A stretch of 64,000 nt of DNA. Source: Phyllobacterium trifolii. GTDB lineage: Bacteria > Pseudomonadota > Alphaproteobacteria > Rhizobiales > Rhizobiaceae. Location of the stretch: NCBI RefSeq assembly GCF_014192095.1, contig NZ_JACHXN010000025.1:1-64000 (forward strand), written 5' to 3'. The notes under the pieces were generated by a model that was not told the DNA's origin, did no database searches, and was given only the letters and a program-made list of their open reading frames with translations. Positions within the stretch are counted from its first letter, which is position 1. Each line of letters opens with the position of its first letter. The translations under genes were made by a program, and so were the position numbers. Positions 43,812-53,978 of this stretch are shown here, one piece after another.

Positions 43812-43952
43812 AATACCACTTGTCCAGCAATTCCTTAAAAAATTTACACGATGATTTGGGGCAATGGATTTTTATTCAATAATTTCAACGAGATTGAGAA
43901 AAACCCGACGAGACACAAATTAACGCTTGGCTATTGGTATTTTATTGGTATT
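43812..43952. promoter_or_regulatory. Divergent control region with TGGTATT boxes
   Basis: Two identical direct repeats TATTGGTATT lie at 43932-43941 and 43943-43952, 11 bases apart (one helical turn), just before the kinase start. AATACCA, the inverted core, lies at 43812-43818 upstream of murQ. The nearby GntR/UTRA regulator is the obvious candidate binder. Confidence 0.6.
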
Positions 43953-43976
43953 CTGAATGCTGGAGGACGATTGAAC

Positions 43977-44864
43977 GTGACTTATCTCCTTGGAATTGAT
44001 GGTGGCGGCACAGGTTGCAGGGCGGCATTGGCTGATCTGAGCGGCAATGTTCTGGGCACTGGCAAGAGTGGTTCGGCCAATATCATGACCGACATGAATA
44101 CAGCACGTCTGAACATTCTCGATGCAACTGAAGCAGCATTCAAAATGGCTGGAATCGACGCTGGCCAGAGCAAAACGGTCTTCGCGGTCCTCGGCCTCGC
44201 CGGCGCCAATGTCGGCGGTAATGGTGCAAAGCTGGAAGCTATGCTGCCGTTTCAAAAATCGCTTGTTTATTCAGATGGCGTGATCGCGCTCCAGGGGGCA
44301 CTTGGCGATCATGATGGCACGGTGGTGATCCTCGGCACTGGTTCCGCCTATGTTACCCGGCTCGGCAATGACATTCGTTTTGCCGGCGGCTGGGGCTTCA
44401 AGGTTAGCGATCTCGGCGGGGGTGCGAGGCTTGGCCGGGACCTGCTCGAAGAAACATTGCTCGCCTATGACAAGTTTCATCCTAGCTCGCCAATGACGAC
44501 GGCAGTTATGGAACGGTTCGGAGGCAATCCGCATCGGATAGTCCAATTCGCCCATTCGGCGACACCAAGTGATTTCGGCACGTTTGCGCCAACCGTCTTC
44601 GAGTATGCTTCGAAAGATGACGCAGTCGCCGTTGCTCTTTTGGACAAGACCATTGGCCAAATCGAGGAAGGGCTCGACGCCATCATGTCTCCAGCCCCTA
44701 TGCGTCTTTCCCTATTGGGTGGTCTTGGTGCTTTTTATGGTCCGCGCCTTTCACCTCGCTATCGGGCAATACTGCAAGCACCGTTGAATGACGCTCTGAC
44801 AGGCGCAGTCCAGCTGGCAGCACGCAATTTCGCTTCGTCATCGGCGGAGGTTAGCAATGGGTGA
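43977..44864 (+). CDS. Amino-sugar kinase of the BadF/BadG/BcrA family (NagK/MurK-like)
   Basis: A 295-residue ATP-dependent kinase: LLGIDGGGTGCRAALADLSGN (phosphate 1), VLGLAGANVGG, VILGTGSAYVTR (phosphate 2) and GFKVSDLGGGARLGRDLLEE. The start is taken as GTG 43977, ten bases after GGAGG; TTG at 43971 is also possible. Together with murQ and nagA it probably phosphorylates GlcNAc or MurNAc. Its stop overlaps the regulator by eight bases. Confidence 0.85.
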   Translation: MTYLLGIDGGGTGCRAALADLSGNVLGTGKSGSANIMTDMNTARLNILDATEAAFKMAGIDAGQSKTVFAVLGLAGANVGGNGAKLEAMLPFQKSLVYSDGVIALQGALGDHDGTVVILGTGSAYVTRLGNDIRFAGGWGFKVSDLGGGARLGRDLLEETLLAYDKFHPSSPMTTAVMERFGGNPHRIVQFAHSATPSDFGTFAPTVFEYASKDDAVAVALLDKTIGQIEEGLDAIMSPAPMRLSLLGGLGAFYGPRLSPRYRAILQAPLNDALTGAVQLAARNFASSSAEVSNG

Positions 44865-45645
44865 TGGTTTGATCGACATTCTGCCTTCGCTCAACGAGAG
44901 CTCTGCTGTCGGTGGTCCGCTTTACGTGAAATTGCAGCGGTTGATCGAAAATGCTGTTCGCGAAGGAAAACTTTTACCTGGAGACGCATTGCCTCCGGAG
45001 CGCGAACTTGCTGCAATGGCAGAGATCTCGCGTGTAACTGTTCGCAAAGCCGTCCAGGGTCTCGTCAATGACGGCCTGCTCGTCCAGCGGCATGGTTCGG
45101 GCACATTTGTTGCGCCGCGTTCCGCACGCGTCGAGCAATCCTTGTCGCACCTCACATCCTTTACTGAAGATATGGCACGGCGCGGGATGATCGTCCGCTC
45201 GACTTGGCTCGACCGCGGCGTCTATGCGCCTTCCCCCGAAGAAATGGTGACGCTGGGCCTGTCATCCGGCGAAAAGGTGGCGCGGATCAGCCGATTGCGC
45301 GTGGCCAATGACACTCCCATGGCAATCGAACGTGCCGCCCTGTCCATTCATGTGCTGCCGAACCCGGAACTCGTCACTTTATCGCTTTATGCGGTACTGG
45401 CTGAGAGCGGCAATCGTCCGGTCAGGGCGATACAGCGTATTTCTGCGGCCATATTGAAAGAGAATGATGCTAAACTGCTCCAGGTTCCGGCGGGCTCCGC
45501 CAGCCTGAATATAGAGCGGATATCCTACCTCGAATCCGGGAAGGTGATCGAGTTTACCCGATCGATCTACCGTGCCGACGCCTATGAATTTGTCGCCGAA
45601 CTCAAACTCGGCGAGTCTTCAGAAATTTCAGGAGCAGTGCTGTGA
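44857..45645 (+). CDS. GntR-family regulator with UTRA sensor domain (NagR/NagQ-like)
   Basis: A 262-residue protein: winged helix at 20-95 (GPLYVKLQRLIENAVREGKL, LPPERELAAMAEISRVTVRKA, LVQRHGSGTFVAP), then a UTRA ligand-binding domain from 105 on (SFTEDMARRGMIVRS, RISRLRVANDTPMAIERA, YLESGKVIEFTRSIYRADAYEF). UTRA regulators in amino-sugar operons usually sense GlcN-6-P or GlcNAc-6-P. It lies between the kinase and the deaminase and probably controls both directions. Confidence 0.88.
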   Translation: MGDGLIDILPSLNESSAVGGPLYVKLQRLIENAVREGKLLPGDALPPERELAAMAEISRVTVRKAVQGLVNDGLLVQRHGSGTFVAPRSARVEQSLSHLTSFTEDMARRGMIVRSTWLDRGVYAPSPEEMVTLGLSSGEKVARISRLRVANDTPMAIERAALSIHVLPNPELVTLSLYAVLAESGNRPVRAIQRISAAILKENDAKLLQVPAGSASLNIERISYLESGKVIEFTRSIYRADAYEFVAELKLGESSEISGAVL

Positions 45646-46673
45646 ATACCAAAACGACCCTCATGCGGGAAGAAATACTCTCAATTCCCGATGTGACAGC
45701 AAAGTTCCTTGACGCTTCCCGCGCAACGCTTGCTGCCGCCGGTGCAAAGTTGCGCGAGAAAAACCCGCCCTTTCTTGCATCGATCGCCCGGGGCTCGTCG
45801 GATCACGTCAGTGCCTTCCTGAAATATTCGAGCGAACTCACCGCCGGTATTCCCGTTGCTTCACTCGGGCCTTCTGTCGCCTCGATCTATGGCGTGAAGC
45901 TCAAACTTGGCTCTGCTGCGACCCTATCCATCTCGCAGTCTGGCAAGAGTCCTGACATAGTCAGCATGACAAACGCAGCCCGTGAAAGCGGCGCATTGAC
46001 CATCGCCATCACCAATGTCATCGAGTCTGACCTCGCGCGTGCCAGCGACTTTGCTATCGATATCCTTGCAGGGCCAGAGCGCAGCGTCGCCGCCACGAAG
46101 TCTTTCGTCAGCTCGGCGGTTGCCGGTCTCGCGCTGATCGGACATTGGACCGAAGACGACAAGTTGCTTGCCGCGATCGATGATCTTCCAGCCGCGCTCG
46201 CCAAGGCCGTCGCTTGTGACTGGTCAGCCTTCGCAGGCGCAGTGACCGATGAAAACTCGCTGTTCGTTCTTGGACGCGGACCATCTCTGGCAATCGCCAA
46301 CGAAATGGCGTTGAAATTCAAGGAAACAAGCGCGGTTCATGCCGAAGCCTTCAGTGCTGCTGAAGTCATGCACGGACCGAAAGCCATTGTCGGCGAAGGC
46401 TTCCCGATTCTCGTGCTCGCCGCGCGCGACGCAGCCGAAAATTCCCTCGTGGACGCCGCCAATCGCCTGGCCGACCAGGGCGCTGCGGTGTTCCTCACAT
46501 CGTCCAAACCATCACATGCTACAGCCCTGCCCTTCGTCGCGACATCACACCCGCTGACCGATCCACTGGCACTGCTTGTTTCGTTCTATGCTTTCGTGGA
46601 AAGCTTTGCCCGCAGTCGTGGATTGAATCCGGATGAACCGCCGCACCTACGAAAAGTGACTGAAACCCTATGA
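45642..46673 (+). CDS. SIS-domain glucosamine-6-phosphate deaminase (NagB-II type)
   Basis: A 343-residue protein made of two SIS domains like the C-terminal half of GlmS but without the glutaminase. LASIARGSSDHVSAFLKYSSE, LSISQSGKSPDIVSMTNAA, AATKSFVSS and LGRGPSLAIANEMALKFKETSAVHAEAFSAAEVMHGP are typical of NagB-II/AgaS proteins. GTG start at 45642 overlaps the regulator by four bases. Confidence 0.85.
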   Translation: MNTKTTLMREEILSIPDVTAKFLDASRATLAAAGAKLREKNPPFLASIARGSSDHVSAFLKYSSELTAGIPVASLGPSVASIYGVKLKLGSAATLSISQSGKSPDIVSMTNAARESGALTIAITNVIESDLARASDFAIDILAGPERSVAATKSFVSSAVAGLALIGHWTEDDKLLAAIDDLPAALAKAVACDWSAFAGAVTDENSLFVLGRGPSLAIANEMALKFKETSAVHAEAFSAAEVMHGPKAIVGEGFPILVLAARDAAENSLVDAANRLADQGAAVFLTSSKPSHATALPFVATSHPLTDPLALLVSFYAFVESFARSRGLNPDEPPHLRKVTETL

Positions 46674-47830
46674 GCACTATCTATGCCCTTACCGGCGCCG
46701 AGATTTTCGACGGCGAAACCTGGCACACCGATTCAGGTCTGGTTGTTGATGGCGATGTGATCAAGAGTATCACGCCGTTGTCGAATTTGCCCGATGACAT
46801 TCGGCGGGTCGAATTGAAGGGCGGTAAGCTTGTACCGGGCTTCATCGATGTACAGGTCAATGGGGGTGGTGGCGTACTCCTCAACGACGGCCCAAGCATC
46901 GAGGCAATCCGCACTATATGTGATGCGCATTTCGCCTTCGGCACGACCGCCCTGCTGCCAACGTTGATCACTGATACGCCGGAAATAACCGCGGCGGCTA
47001 TCGCCGCAGGCAAGGCCGCGGCACAAGAGAAAGTGGCCGGATTTATCGGCTTGCATCTCGAGGGTCCGCATTTGTCTTTGACACATAAGGGCACGCACGA
47101 CCCGAAGCTGATCCGGCCGATGGACGACGCTGATCTCCTTGCCATCATCGAAGCAGTGCAGGAATTGCCGGTTCTGCTGACCACAGTCGCACCGGAAACG
47201 GTATCCGCTGAAAAGATCCGCGCGATGGTCGATGCCGGGGTGATCGTCAGCCTCGGTCACAGCGGCGCATCCTATGAAGTGGCGCTGGCAGCCAAGGATG
47301 CGGGTGCAACCATGGTGACACACCTGTTCAATGCGATGAGCCAGCTCGGCCATCGCAGTCCCGGCGTGGTCGGCGCGGTGCTTGAATCAGGTGAACTGTC
47401 CGCGGGACTAATCGCCGACGGCTTTCATGTCGACAAAGCCTCAATGGCGATCGCACTGCGTGCCAAGCGGGGTCCGGCGAAGATATTTCTCGTTACCGAC
47501 GCAATGTCCACCATCGGCACAGACATCACCTCATTCACGTTGAACGGACGCAAGATCACACGCGCCGGTGGACGTTTGACACTGGACGACGGGACACTGG
47601 CGGGTGCTGATCTCGATATGATCTCCGCAGTGCGTTTTGTGCATCGCGAACTCGGTCTGTCTCTCGATGAGGCACTGCGCATGGCATCGCTCTACCCTGC
47701 CCAGAGTATTCGTATCGATCACCATTACGGGCGCCTTGCGCCGGGTTATATCGCCAATATCGTGCATCTCGACGAAAAGCTCGATGTCAATCACGTCTGG
47801 ATCGGTGGCGACTCGCACTACGCACGTTGA
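46670..47830 (+). CDS. nagA: N-acetylglucosamine-6-phosphate deacetylase
   Basis: Removes acetate from GlcNAc-6-P. A 386-residue amidohydrolase: PGFIDVQVNGGGGVLLND, HLEGPHLSLTHKGTHDP (metal Glu), SLGHSGASYE, THLFNAMSQLGHRSPG and LVTDAMSTIGTD (catalytic Asp). The ATG overlaps the deaminase stop. With the kinase and the deaminase it leads GlcNAc to fructose-6-P. Confidence 0.92.
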   Translation: MSTIYALTGAEIFDGETWHTDSGLVVDGDVIKSITPLSNLPDDIRRVELKGGKLVPGFIDVQVNGGGGVLLNDGPSIEAIRTICDAHFAFGTTALLPTLITDTPEITAAAIAAGKAAAQEKVAGFIGLHLEGPHLSLTHKGTHDPKLIRPMDDADLLAIIEAVQELPVLLTTVAPETVSAEKIRAMVDAGVIVSLGHSGASYEVALAAKDAGATMVTHLFNAMSQLGHRSPGVVGAVLESGELSAGLIADGFHVDKASMAIALRAKRGPAKIFLVTDAMSTIGTDITSFTLNGRKITRAGGRLTLDDGTLAGADLDMISAVRFVHRELGLSLDEALRMASLYPAQSIRIDHHYGRLAPGYIANIVHLDEKLDVNHVWIGGDSHYAR

Positions 47831-47882
47831 CGGAACAGTTCGACTGGTCATACTAGAGCCTTCACCTTACTGGAGAACCGGG

Positions 47883-48482
47883 ATGGCCAAGGACGCGCTG
47901 ATCGTCGTCGATGTGCAGAACGATTTCTGTCCTGGCGGGGCTTTAGGAGTCGATGGCGGGCATGAAATCGTCCCGATCATCAACAAGCTCATGCAGCGTT
48001 TTGATCGCGTCGTCCTCACCCAGGACTGGCACACACCCGGGCACTCAAGTTTTGCATCGTCGTATCCTGGCAAGGCGCCGTTCGAAACAGTCATGATGCC
48101 CTATGGGGAGCAGGTGCTCTGGCCCGATCATTGTATCCAGGGATCTTCAGGTGCGGACTTTCATCCGGATCTGGTTTGGACAAAAGCCGAGTTGGTGGTC
48201 CGCAAGGGTTTTCATCCGCATATCGACAGCTATTCGACTTTCTACGAAAACGACCGCAAGACCCCTACGGGACTTGCCGGTTATTTGCGCGAGCGCGGCA
48301 TTACCAATGTGACTTTCGCAGGTCTCGCGACTGACTATTGCGTCGCATATTCCGCGCTCGACGCTATCGCGCACGGCTTTACTGCGGAGGTCCTGCTCGA
48401 CGCATGTCGCGGGATTGATCTTGGCGGTTCGCTTGCTGCCATGACCGCAAAGATGCGTAAGGCCGGTGTTGTGCTTGTTTAA
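47883..48482 (+). CDS. pncA: Nicotinamidase
   Basis: Turns nicotinamide into nicotinic acid in NAD salvage. A 199-residue protein with VVDVQNDFCPGGAL (Asp), TQDWHTPGHSSF (metal Asp and His), LWPDHCIQGSSGADF (metal His), and GLATDYCVAYSALDA (catalytic Cys). ATG at 47883 with TGGAGAA. It lies 52 bases after nagA and may be read with it, though it is unrelated to it. Confidence 0.92.
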   Translation: MAKDALIVVDVQNDFCPGGALGVDGGHEIVPIINKLMQRFDRVVLTQDWHTPGHSSFASSYPGKAPFETVMMPYGEQVLWPDHCIQGSSGADFHPDLVWTKAELVVRKGFHPHIDSYSTFYENDRKTPTGLAGYLRERGITNVTFAGLATDYCVAYSALDAIAHGFTAEVLLDACRGIDLGGSLAAMTAKMRKAGVVLV

Positions 48483-48603
48483 CGGGCCCCTCAAAATGAA
48501 CAGCTGAGCATTTTTTCCACAGCCTTGAACCAAGGTATGAGCTTCCAGTCACAAAACTGTTGTTTCCCTGTCACATAATGACGATACTGCCCTCAAGCGC
48601 ACT

Positions 48604-48878
48604 TAGAGCAAGTTTTGTCTATTCAGAGTCGTTCTGCCGGAGGGAATTCGTGGACAAGGCCAAGGGGTTTGGCGAGGCCGATGCCTTCCCATCGGACGAA
48701 GCTAAAGCCCGAAGGATTTGGCCCGAATTCACCCGGCCCTTCGGGTTTCCGGCTGGCGGACACCCACTTTGTCAGGCGGCTTCGTCCGATGGATAAACAT
48801 CGGCCTCGCCACCTTCCTAGTGGATTGTCTCGCCATACGTGAAACAGAACTGGCTCTGAATAAACAAAATTTGCTCTA
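48604..48878. mobile_element. 275-bp palindromic MITE-like element
   Basis: Terminal inverted repeats of about 33 bp begin with TAGAGCAA (left 48604-48636, right 48845-48878; the consensus continues TTTTGT-TATTCAGAG-C and GTTCTG), with a few mismatches and one indel. Inside, 48671-48702 and 48779-48810 are complementary over 13 + 14 bp around a five-base mismatch (GGCGAGGCCGATG and CCATCGGACGAAGC). A further smaller hairpin occupies 48705-48755. Terminal TA suggests an IS630/Tc1-type origin. No protein is encoded. It lies just before ugpB. Confidence 0.7.
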
Positions 48879-48908
48879 GATGACGCCTTATGTGTATGGG
48901 AGATTCAC

Positions 48909-50219
48909 ATGACTTTTCGCGGCACTTCACTGAGCCTTGCTCTCGGCATTGTTCTCGCCTCATCCACCTCGTCTTTCGCCGTCACCGAGATCAGCTGGTG
49001 GCATGCGATGACTGGCGCCAACAACGAGGTCGTCAATACGCTTTCGAAGGAATTCAACGAAAGCCAAAGCGACTACAAGGTGGTTCCGGTGTTCAAGGGC
49101 ACGTATCCCGAAACGCTGAATGCCGGCATTGCCGCCTTCCGCGCCAAGCAGGCCCCGGACATCATTCAGGTATTTGATGCGGGCACCGGCGTGATGATGG
49201 CCGCCGAGGGCGCGATCAAGCCGGTCGCCGACATTCTTTCGATGGGCGGCGCCAAGTTTGACAAGAGCCTCTATTTGCCTGGAATTGTCGCCTATTATTC
49301 CAAGCCCGACGGCACGATGCTGTCTTTCCCGTATAACAGCTCCTCGCCGATCCTTTACTACAACAAGGACATCTTCAAGAAGGCCGGACTCGACGAAAAC
49401 AAGCCACCCAAGACGTGGCCGGAAGTCTGGGACGCTGCGAAGAAGATCAAGACAAGCGGCGCAGCCAAATGCGGATATACCTCGGCCTGGCTGACCTGGA
49501 TTCACACCGAAAACTTCGCCGCCTGGAACAACCTGCCCTGGGGGTCGAATGAAAACGGTATCGGCGGCGTCGATGTCGAGCTGAAGATCAATGCGCCAAT
49601 CTACGTCAAGCATTTCCAGGAACTCGCCGATCTCGCAAAGGATGGTACTTTCCGTTACGGAGGACGTACGTCCGAAGCCAAACCGCTCTTCCTATCCGGC
49701 GAATGCGGCATCTACAACGATTCATCGGGCGGGCTCGGCGACGTGATCAAATCGGGCATGAACTACGGAACAGGTCCGTTGCCCTATGACCCTGAGGCCA
49801 AGGATGCTCCACAGAACACGATCCCCGGCGGCGCCAGCCTCTGGGTTTTTGCGGGCAAGAGCGAAGAGCAATACAAGGGCGTCGCAGCCTTTTTCAACTT
49901 CCTCTCCAAGACCGAAATTCAGGCGCGCCTGCATCAGGTGTCGGGCTATTTGCCGGTAACGTTGGCCGCCTATGAGGAAACCAAGAAGTCCGGCTTCTAC
50001 GGCAAGAATCCCGGTCGCGAAACGCCGATCCAGCAGATGATGGGCAAGGCGCCGACTGAGAATTCAAAGGGTGTCCGCCTCGTCAACCTGCCGCAGGTTC
50101 GCGACATCCAAAATGAAGAGTTCGAAAACATGCTTTCGGGTAAACAGACCGCCCAGCAAGCTCTGGATAATGCCGTCAAGCGTGGCAACGCTGCGATAAA
50201 GCAGGCAATCGGCCAGTAA
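48909..50219 (+). CDS. ugpB: sn-Glycerol-3-phosphate-binding periplasmic protein
   Basis: A 436-residue protein with a signal peptide cut after [14 protein letters not shown]-like start [69 protein letters not shown] and GGASLWVF are the UgpB signature. ATG 48909 after GGGAGATTCAC. First of ugpBAEC; substrate sn-glycerol-3-phosphate and glycerophosphodiesters. Confidence 0.93.
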   Translation: MTFRGTSLSLALGIVLASSTSSFAVTEISWWHAMTGANNEVVNTLSKEFNESQSDYKVVPVFKGTYPETLNAGIAAFRAKQAPDIIQVFDAGTGVMMAAEGAIKPVADILSMGGAKFDKSLYLPGIVAYYSKPDGTMLSFPYNSSSPILYYNKDIFKKAGLDENKPPKTWPEVWDAAKKIKTSGAAKCGYTSAWLTWIHTENFAAWNNLPWGSNENGIGGVDVELKINAPIYVKHFQELADLAKDGTFRYGGRTSEAKPLFLSGECGIYNDSSGGLGDVIKSGMNYGTGPLPYDPEAKDAPQNTIPGGASLWVFAGKSEEQYKGVAAFFNFLSKTEIQARLHQVSGYLPVTLAAYEETKKSGFYGKNPGRETPIQQMMGKAPTENSKGVRLVNLPQVRDIQNEEFENMLSGKQTAQQALDNAVKRGNAAIKQAIGQ

Positions 50220-50234
50220 TCTTCATTTCATGAC

Positions 50235-50264
50235 AGCCCCGTCCGTAATTTTACGGACGGGGCT
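50235..50264 (+). terminator. Attenuator-like hairpin between ugpB and ugpA
   Basis: AGCCCCGTCCGTAA (50235-50248) and TTACGGACGGGGCT (50251-50264) form a 14-bp stem 15 bases after the ugpB stop. Without a long T run it probably protects the ugpB 3' end and lowers ugpAEC expression rather than stopping it. Confidence 0.65.
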
Positions 50265-50283
50265 ATTTCAAAACGAGGCATTC

Positions 50284-51174
50284 ATGGCATCGTCAACACG
50301 CGTCACTTTTCCAAACAAGTTTTTGCCCTATCTGCTGCTGGCACCGCAACTCGCCATCACCGCAATATTCTTCTATTGGCCCGCATCGCAGGCGATCTAT
50401 CAATCCGTCTTGCGCGAAGATCCCTTCGGGCTGTCGACGCAATTTGTCGGTCTGGATAATTTCCGGCGCGTGCTCGGAGATCCGAACTATCTGAACTCTC
50501 TTCAGGTTACGGTTATATTCTCTGTAGCCACAGCGCTCATCGCGATGGCGCTTGCCCTTCTGCTAGCCGTCATGGCCGATAAGGTTATCCGCGGCAAAGG
50601 CATCTACAGAACGCTTTTGATCTGGCCCTATGCGGTCGCACCGGCCATCGCGGGCATGCTTTGGCTGTTCCTGTTCAATCCGTCTATGGGAACGCTTGCG
50701 CATCTCGTCCGTTCGGCAGGCTACAATTGGGACCCGCTGCTCAACGGTGATCAGGCAATGGTGCTGATCGTCTCAGCCGCAGCGTGGAAGCAGATCAGCT
50801 ACAATTTCCTGTTCTTCGTCGCCGGTCTCCAATCGATCCCCAAATCGCTGATCGAAGCGGCCGCCATTGATGGCGCGGGCGAAACGAAGCGCTTCTGGAC
50901 CATCGTTTTTCCGTTACTGGCCCCGACGACATTCTTTCTGCTGGTCGTCAACACGGTCTATGCCTTTTTCGACACGTTCGGCATCATCCACGCGGTCACG
51001 GGGGGCGGCCCCGGCAAAGCTACGGAGACGCTCGTCTACAAGGTTTACAATGACGGCTTCGTCAACCTCATCCTGGGTGACTCCGCCGCTCAGTCGGTGA
51101 TCCTGATGATCATTGTTATCGGCTTGACGGCTATTCAGTTCCGCTATGTCGAGCGCAAAGTGCACTACGGCTGA
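50284..51174 (+). CDS. ugpA: sn-Glycerol-3-phosphate ABC transporter permease UgpA
   Basis: A 296-residue membrane protein, six helices. [21 protein letters not shown] and [25 protein letters not shown] (EAA loop; read in two parts as [13 protein letters not shown] and KRFWTIVFP). ATG 50284 with GAGG; the frame from 50230 runs through the hairpin and is not used. Confidence 0.92.
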   Translation: MASSTRVTFPNKFLPYLLLAPQLAITAIFFYWPASQAIYQSVLREDPFGLSTQFVGLDNFRRVLGDPNYLNSLQVTVIFSVATALIAMALALLLAVMADKVIRGKGIYRTLLIWPYAVAPAIAGMLWLFLFNPSMGTLAHLVRSAGYNWDPLLNGDQAMVLIVSAAAWKQISYNFLFFVAGLQSIPKSLIEAAAIDGAGETKRFWTIVFPLLAPTTFFLLVVNTVYAFFDTFGIIHAVTGGGPGKATETLVYKVYNDGFVNLILGDSAAQSVILMIIVIGLTAIQFRYVERKVHYG

Positions 51175-51183
51175 GGATAGATC

Positions 51184-52032
51184 ATGATCCAGAACAATCC
51201 TGTCGGCCGTCTGATCGCCCATGTGATATTGATCATCGGTATATTGATCGTGGCCTTCCCGATCTACTACACCTTCGTCGCCTCGACGCAAACGCTCCAG
51301 GAAATATTGCGCCCACCCCTATCATTGCTGCCAGGGGGACACTTCTGGGAGAACTATTCCGCAGCGCTCTTCGGCGGCGTAGGCCGTATCGGCGGTGTGG
51401 GCGTAGACCGGCTCCTGTTCAACACGCTGGTCATGGCGCTGGGCATTGCCATCGGGAAGATCTGTATCTCGATCCTTTCTGCCTACGCGATCGTCTTCTT
51501 CCGCTTCCCCGGGCGCATGGTCTTCTTTTGGCTCATTTTCATAACCCTGATGCTGCCGGTCGAGGTTCGCATCCTGCCAACCTACAAGATCATGGTCGAC
51601 CTTGGTCTGATCGATACCTATACGGGGTTGATCCTGCCGCTCATGGCGTCAGCAACGGCCACGCTGTTGTTCCGGCAGTTCTTCATGACCATCCCCGGCG
51701 AACTTGTCGAAGCTGCCCGCGTCGATGGCGCAGGACCATGGCGGTTCTTCAAGGATATCCTGCTGCCGCTATCCAAGACCAACATCGCGGCCTTGTTCGT
51801 AATCCTCTTCATCTATGGCTGGACGCAGTATCTCTGGCCGCTACTGATGACGAACCGCAACGACATGTCGACCATCGTCATTGGTCTACGCAAGATGATT
51901 TCCTTCGCCGATGCCGATACCGAATGGCACTTGGTGATGGTGACCTGCATTCTCGCCATACTGCCCCCAATCCTCGTTGTTGTTCTCATGCAACGCTGGT
52001 TCGTGCGCGGTTTGGTCGAAACGGAGAAATGA
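51184..52032 (+). CDS. ugpE: sn-Glycerol-3-phosphate ABC transporter permease UgpE
   Basis: A 282-residue partner permease, six helices, with [20 protein letters not shown] at the start and the EAA loop [20 protein letters not shown]. Nine bases after ugpA and followed by ugpC. Confidence 0.92.
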   Translation: MIQNNPVGRLIAHVILIIGILIVAFPIYYTFVASTQTLQEILRPPLSLLPGGHFWENYSAALFGGVGRIGGVGVDRLLFNTLVMALGIAIGKICISILSAYAIVFFRFPGRMVFFWLIFITLMLPVEVRILPTYKIMVDLGLIDTYTGLILPLMASATATLLFRQFFMTIPGELVEAARVDGAGPWRFFKDILLPLSKTNIAALFVILFIYGWTQYLWPLLMTNRNDMSTIVIGLRKMISFADADTEWHLVMVTCILAILPPILVVVLMQRWFVRGLVETEK

Positions 52033-52039
52033 TACCGAT

Positions 52040-53110
52040 ATGGCAAATGTAGAATTGACCAATGTTCGCAAGGTCTATGGTAGCTCCGTCGAAGCGGTCA
52101 AAGGCATCAACATTGCCATAGAGGATGGTGCGCTGTGCGTGCTGGTCGGTCCGTCTGGCTGCGGAAAGTCTACCTTGCTGCGTATGATCGCGGGTCTGGA
52201 GTCGATCACCGACGGCACAGTTAAAATCGACGACAAGGTGGTCAATGAGCTCGGACCTGCCGAGCGGGACATCGCAATGGTATTCCAGAACTATGCGCTC
52301 TACCCGCACATGAAGGTCTATGACAACATGGCCTATGGCCTGCGCAATCGTGGCATGCCAAAGGATCAGATCGACAAACGTGTAAAAGATGCAGCTCAAA
52401 TCCTTGAATTGACTCAGCTTCTGGAACGTCGTCCGAAGGAACTTTCGGGCGGTCAGCGTCAGCGCGTCGCCATGGGCCGTGCCATTGTCCGCAGCCCGAA
52501 AGTGTTCCTTTTCGATGAGCCGCTTTCCAATCTCGATGCCAAGCTTCGTGGCCAAATGCGCGTTGAAATCAAGAACCTGCAGCGGCAACTGGGCGTGACC
52601 AGTGTGTATGTTACCCATGACCAGCTTGAGGCTATGACGCTCGCTGATATCCTTGTCGTCATGAACGCCGGTTCCGTAGAACAGATCGGCGCACCGCTCG
52701 ATATCTACGAGAAGCCGGCCAGCACCTTTGTCGCGAGCTTCATTGGCGCGCCGCCCATGAACCTTGTGCCGGTCAAGGCCGACCATTCCGGGTTGGTTTT
52801 GAAGGATGGCACACGCATCGGTGCAGAGGGGCTGTCCATTCCAGCGACGGGAGCTTTGATCGGGTTCCGTCCAGAAGATCTTGAGGTCTCCGCTGGCACC
52901 GATACGCATATCGGCGGACTGGCGCTTGATCTCAAGGTTTTGGGTGTGGAGCCGGTCGGCGCCGAAAGCTACGTGTATGGCATTATCGGCGGAGAAAGGG
53001 TTGTCGTGCGCGTTCCAGGGCGGTCAACATCGAACTCCGATGATCAATTGCGCGTCATTGTCCCGAAACAAAAACTGCATCTGTTCGGTGCGGACGGCAA
53101 GCGAATCTAG
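52040..53110 (+). CDS. ugpC: sn-Glycerol-3-phosphate ABC transporter ATPase UgpC
   Basis: A 356-residue ATPase starting [73 protein letters not shown], then TOBE domains with [12 protein letters not shown] 52040; the ATG 21 codons upstream lies inside ugpE. Last gene of the operon. Confidence 0.92.
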   Translation: MANVELTNVRKVYGSSVEAVKGINIAIEDGALCVLVGPSGCGKSTLLRMIAGLESITDGTVKIDDKVVNELGPAERDIAMVFQNYALYPHMKVYDNMAYGLRNRGMPKDQIDKRVKDAAQILELTQLLERRPKELSGGQRQRVAMGRAIVRSPKVFLFDEPLSNLDAKLRGQMRVEIKNLQRQLGVTSVYVTHDQLEAMTLADILVVMNAGSVEQIGAPLDIYEKPASTFVASFIGAPPMNLVPVKADHSGLVLKDGTRIGAEGLSIPATGALIGFRPEDLEVSAGTDTHIGGLALDLKVLGVEPVGAESYVYGIIGGERVVVRVPGRSTSNSDDQLRVIVPKQKLHLFGADGKRI

Positions 53111-53169
53111 TCGATCGCCGCCCGCTGTTTCTTGCACCTCGCATTGCGACGGCGTTCGCTTGCCGGCAT

Positions 53170-53952
53170 TTACCAGCTTGGGACGGCCGCACCCTTGTAT
53201 TTGTCGAGAATGAACTGCTTCACGGGATCCGAATGGTAAGATTCAATGAGTGTCTTTACCCAAGGCTTGTCCTTGTCCGCAGTACGGACAGCGATGAGAT
53301 TGACGTATGGAGCCTTCTCGCCTTCCTTCAGGATTGTGCCGTTCATGGGATCAAGTCCCGCTTCAAGGGCATAGTTCGTATTGATCGCCGCGGCATCCAC
53401 ATCGTCGATCGAACGAGGCAGCTGGGCGGCATCGAGTTCAACGAACTTGAAGTTCTTCTTGTTTTCGGTGATGTCGGCAGGCGTGACCTTCAGGCCAGCA
53501 CCGTCCCTCAGCTTGATCGCACCCTTATCGGCGAGAATGAGCAGGGCACGGCCGCCATTGGTCGGATCATTCGGAATCGCAATCGTAGCGCCATCCGCTA
53601 ACTCGTCGAAACTCTTCACTTTTTTGGAATAGACGCCCATCGGAAAATTGACGGTATAGGCCACATCGACGATGTCAAATTTCCGGTCGGCAATCTGATT
53701 GTCGAGGTAAGGCTTGTGCTGAAAGGAATTGGCATCGAGCTCACCGTCATTCAGTGCCTGGTTCGGCACCACATAATCCGAGAACTCGAGGATCTGGATA
53801 TCGAGGCCCTTTGGCTTGGCGACTTCCGCGACCTTTTCGAGAATTTGCGCATGCTCGCCCGGTGTAACTCCGATCTTGATTGTTTCGGCCAGCGCACCAG
53901 TCGCGCCGAGGATCGCAACCAGGGCTGCTACACCAAGTATTTTCTTCAACAT
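53170..53952 (-). CDS. metQ: Methionine-binding protein (MetQ/NlpA family)
   Basis: A 260-residue periplasmic protein: signal peptide MLKKILGVAALVAILGATGALA (no lipobox Cys, unlike E. coli MetQ). IKIGVTPGEHAQILEKVAEVA, NDGELDANSFQHKPYLDNQ, YSKKVKSFDELADGATIAIPND and YALEAGLDPMNGTI fit the family. It is the last gene of metNIQ. D-Methionine or L-methionine is the expected ligand. Confidence 0.9.
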   Translation of the reverse strand: MLKKILGVAALVAILGATGALAETIKIGVTPGEHAQILEKVAEVAKPKGLDIQILEFSDYVVPNQALNDGELDANSFQHKPYLDNQIADRKFDIVDVAYTVNFPMGVYSKKVKSFDELADGATIAIPNDPTNGGRALLILADKGAIKLRDGAGLKVTPADITENKKNFKFVELDAAQLPRSIDDVDAAAINTNYALEAGLDPMNGTILKEGEKAPYVNLIAVRTADKDKPWVKTLIESYHSDPVKQFILDKYKGAAVPSW

Positions 53953-53978
53953 TTCATACTCCTGCTTTTAAAATAAAT

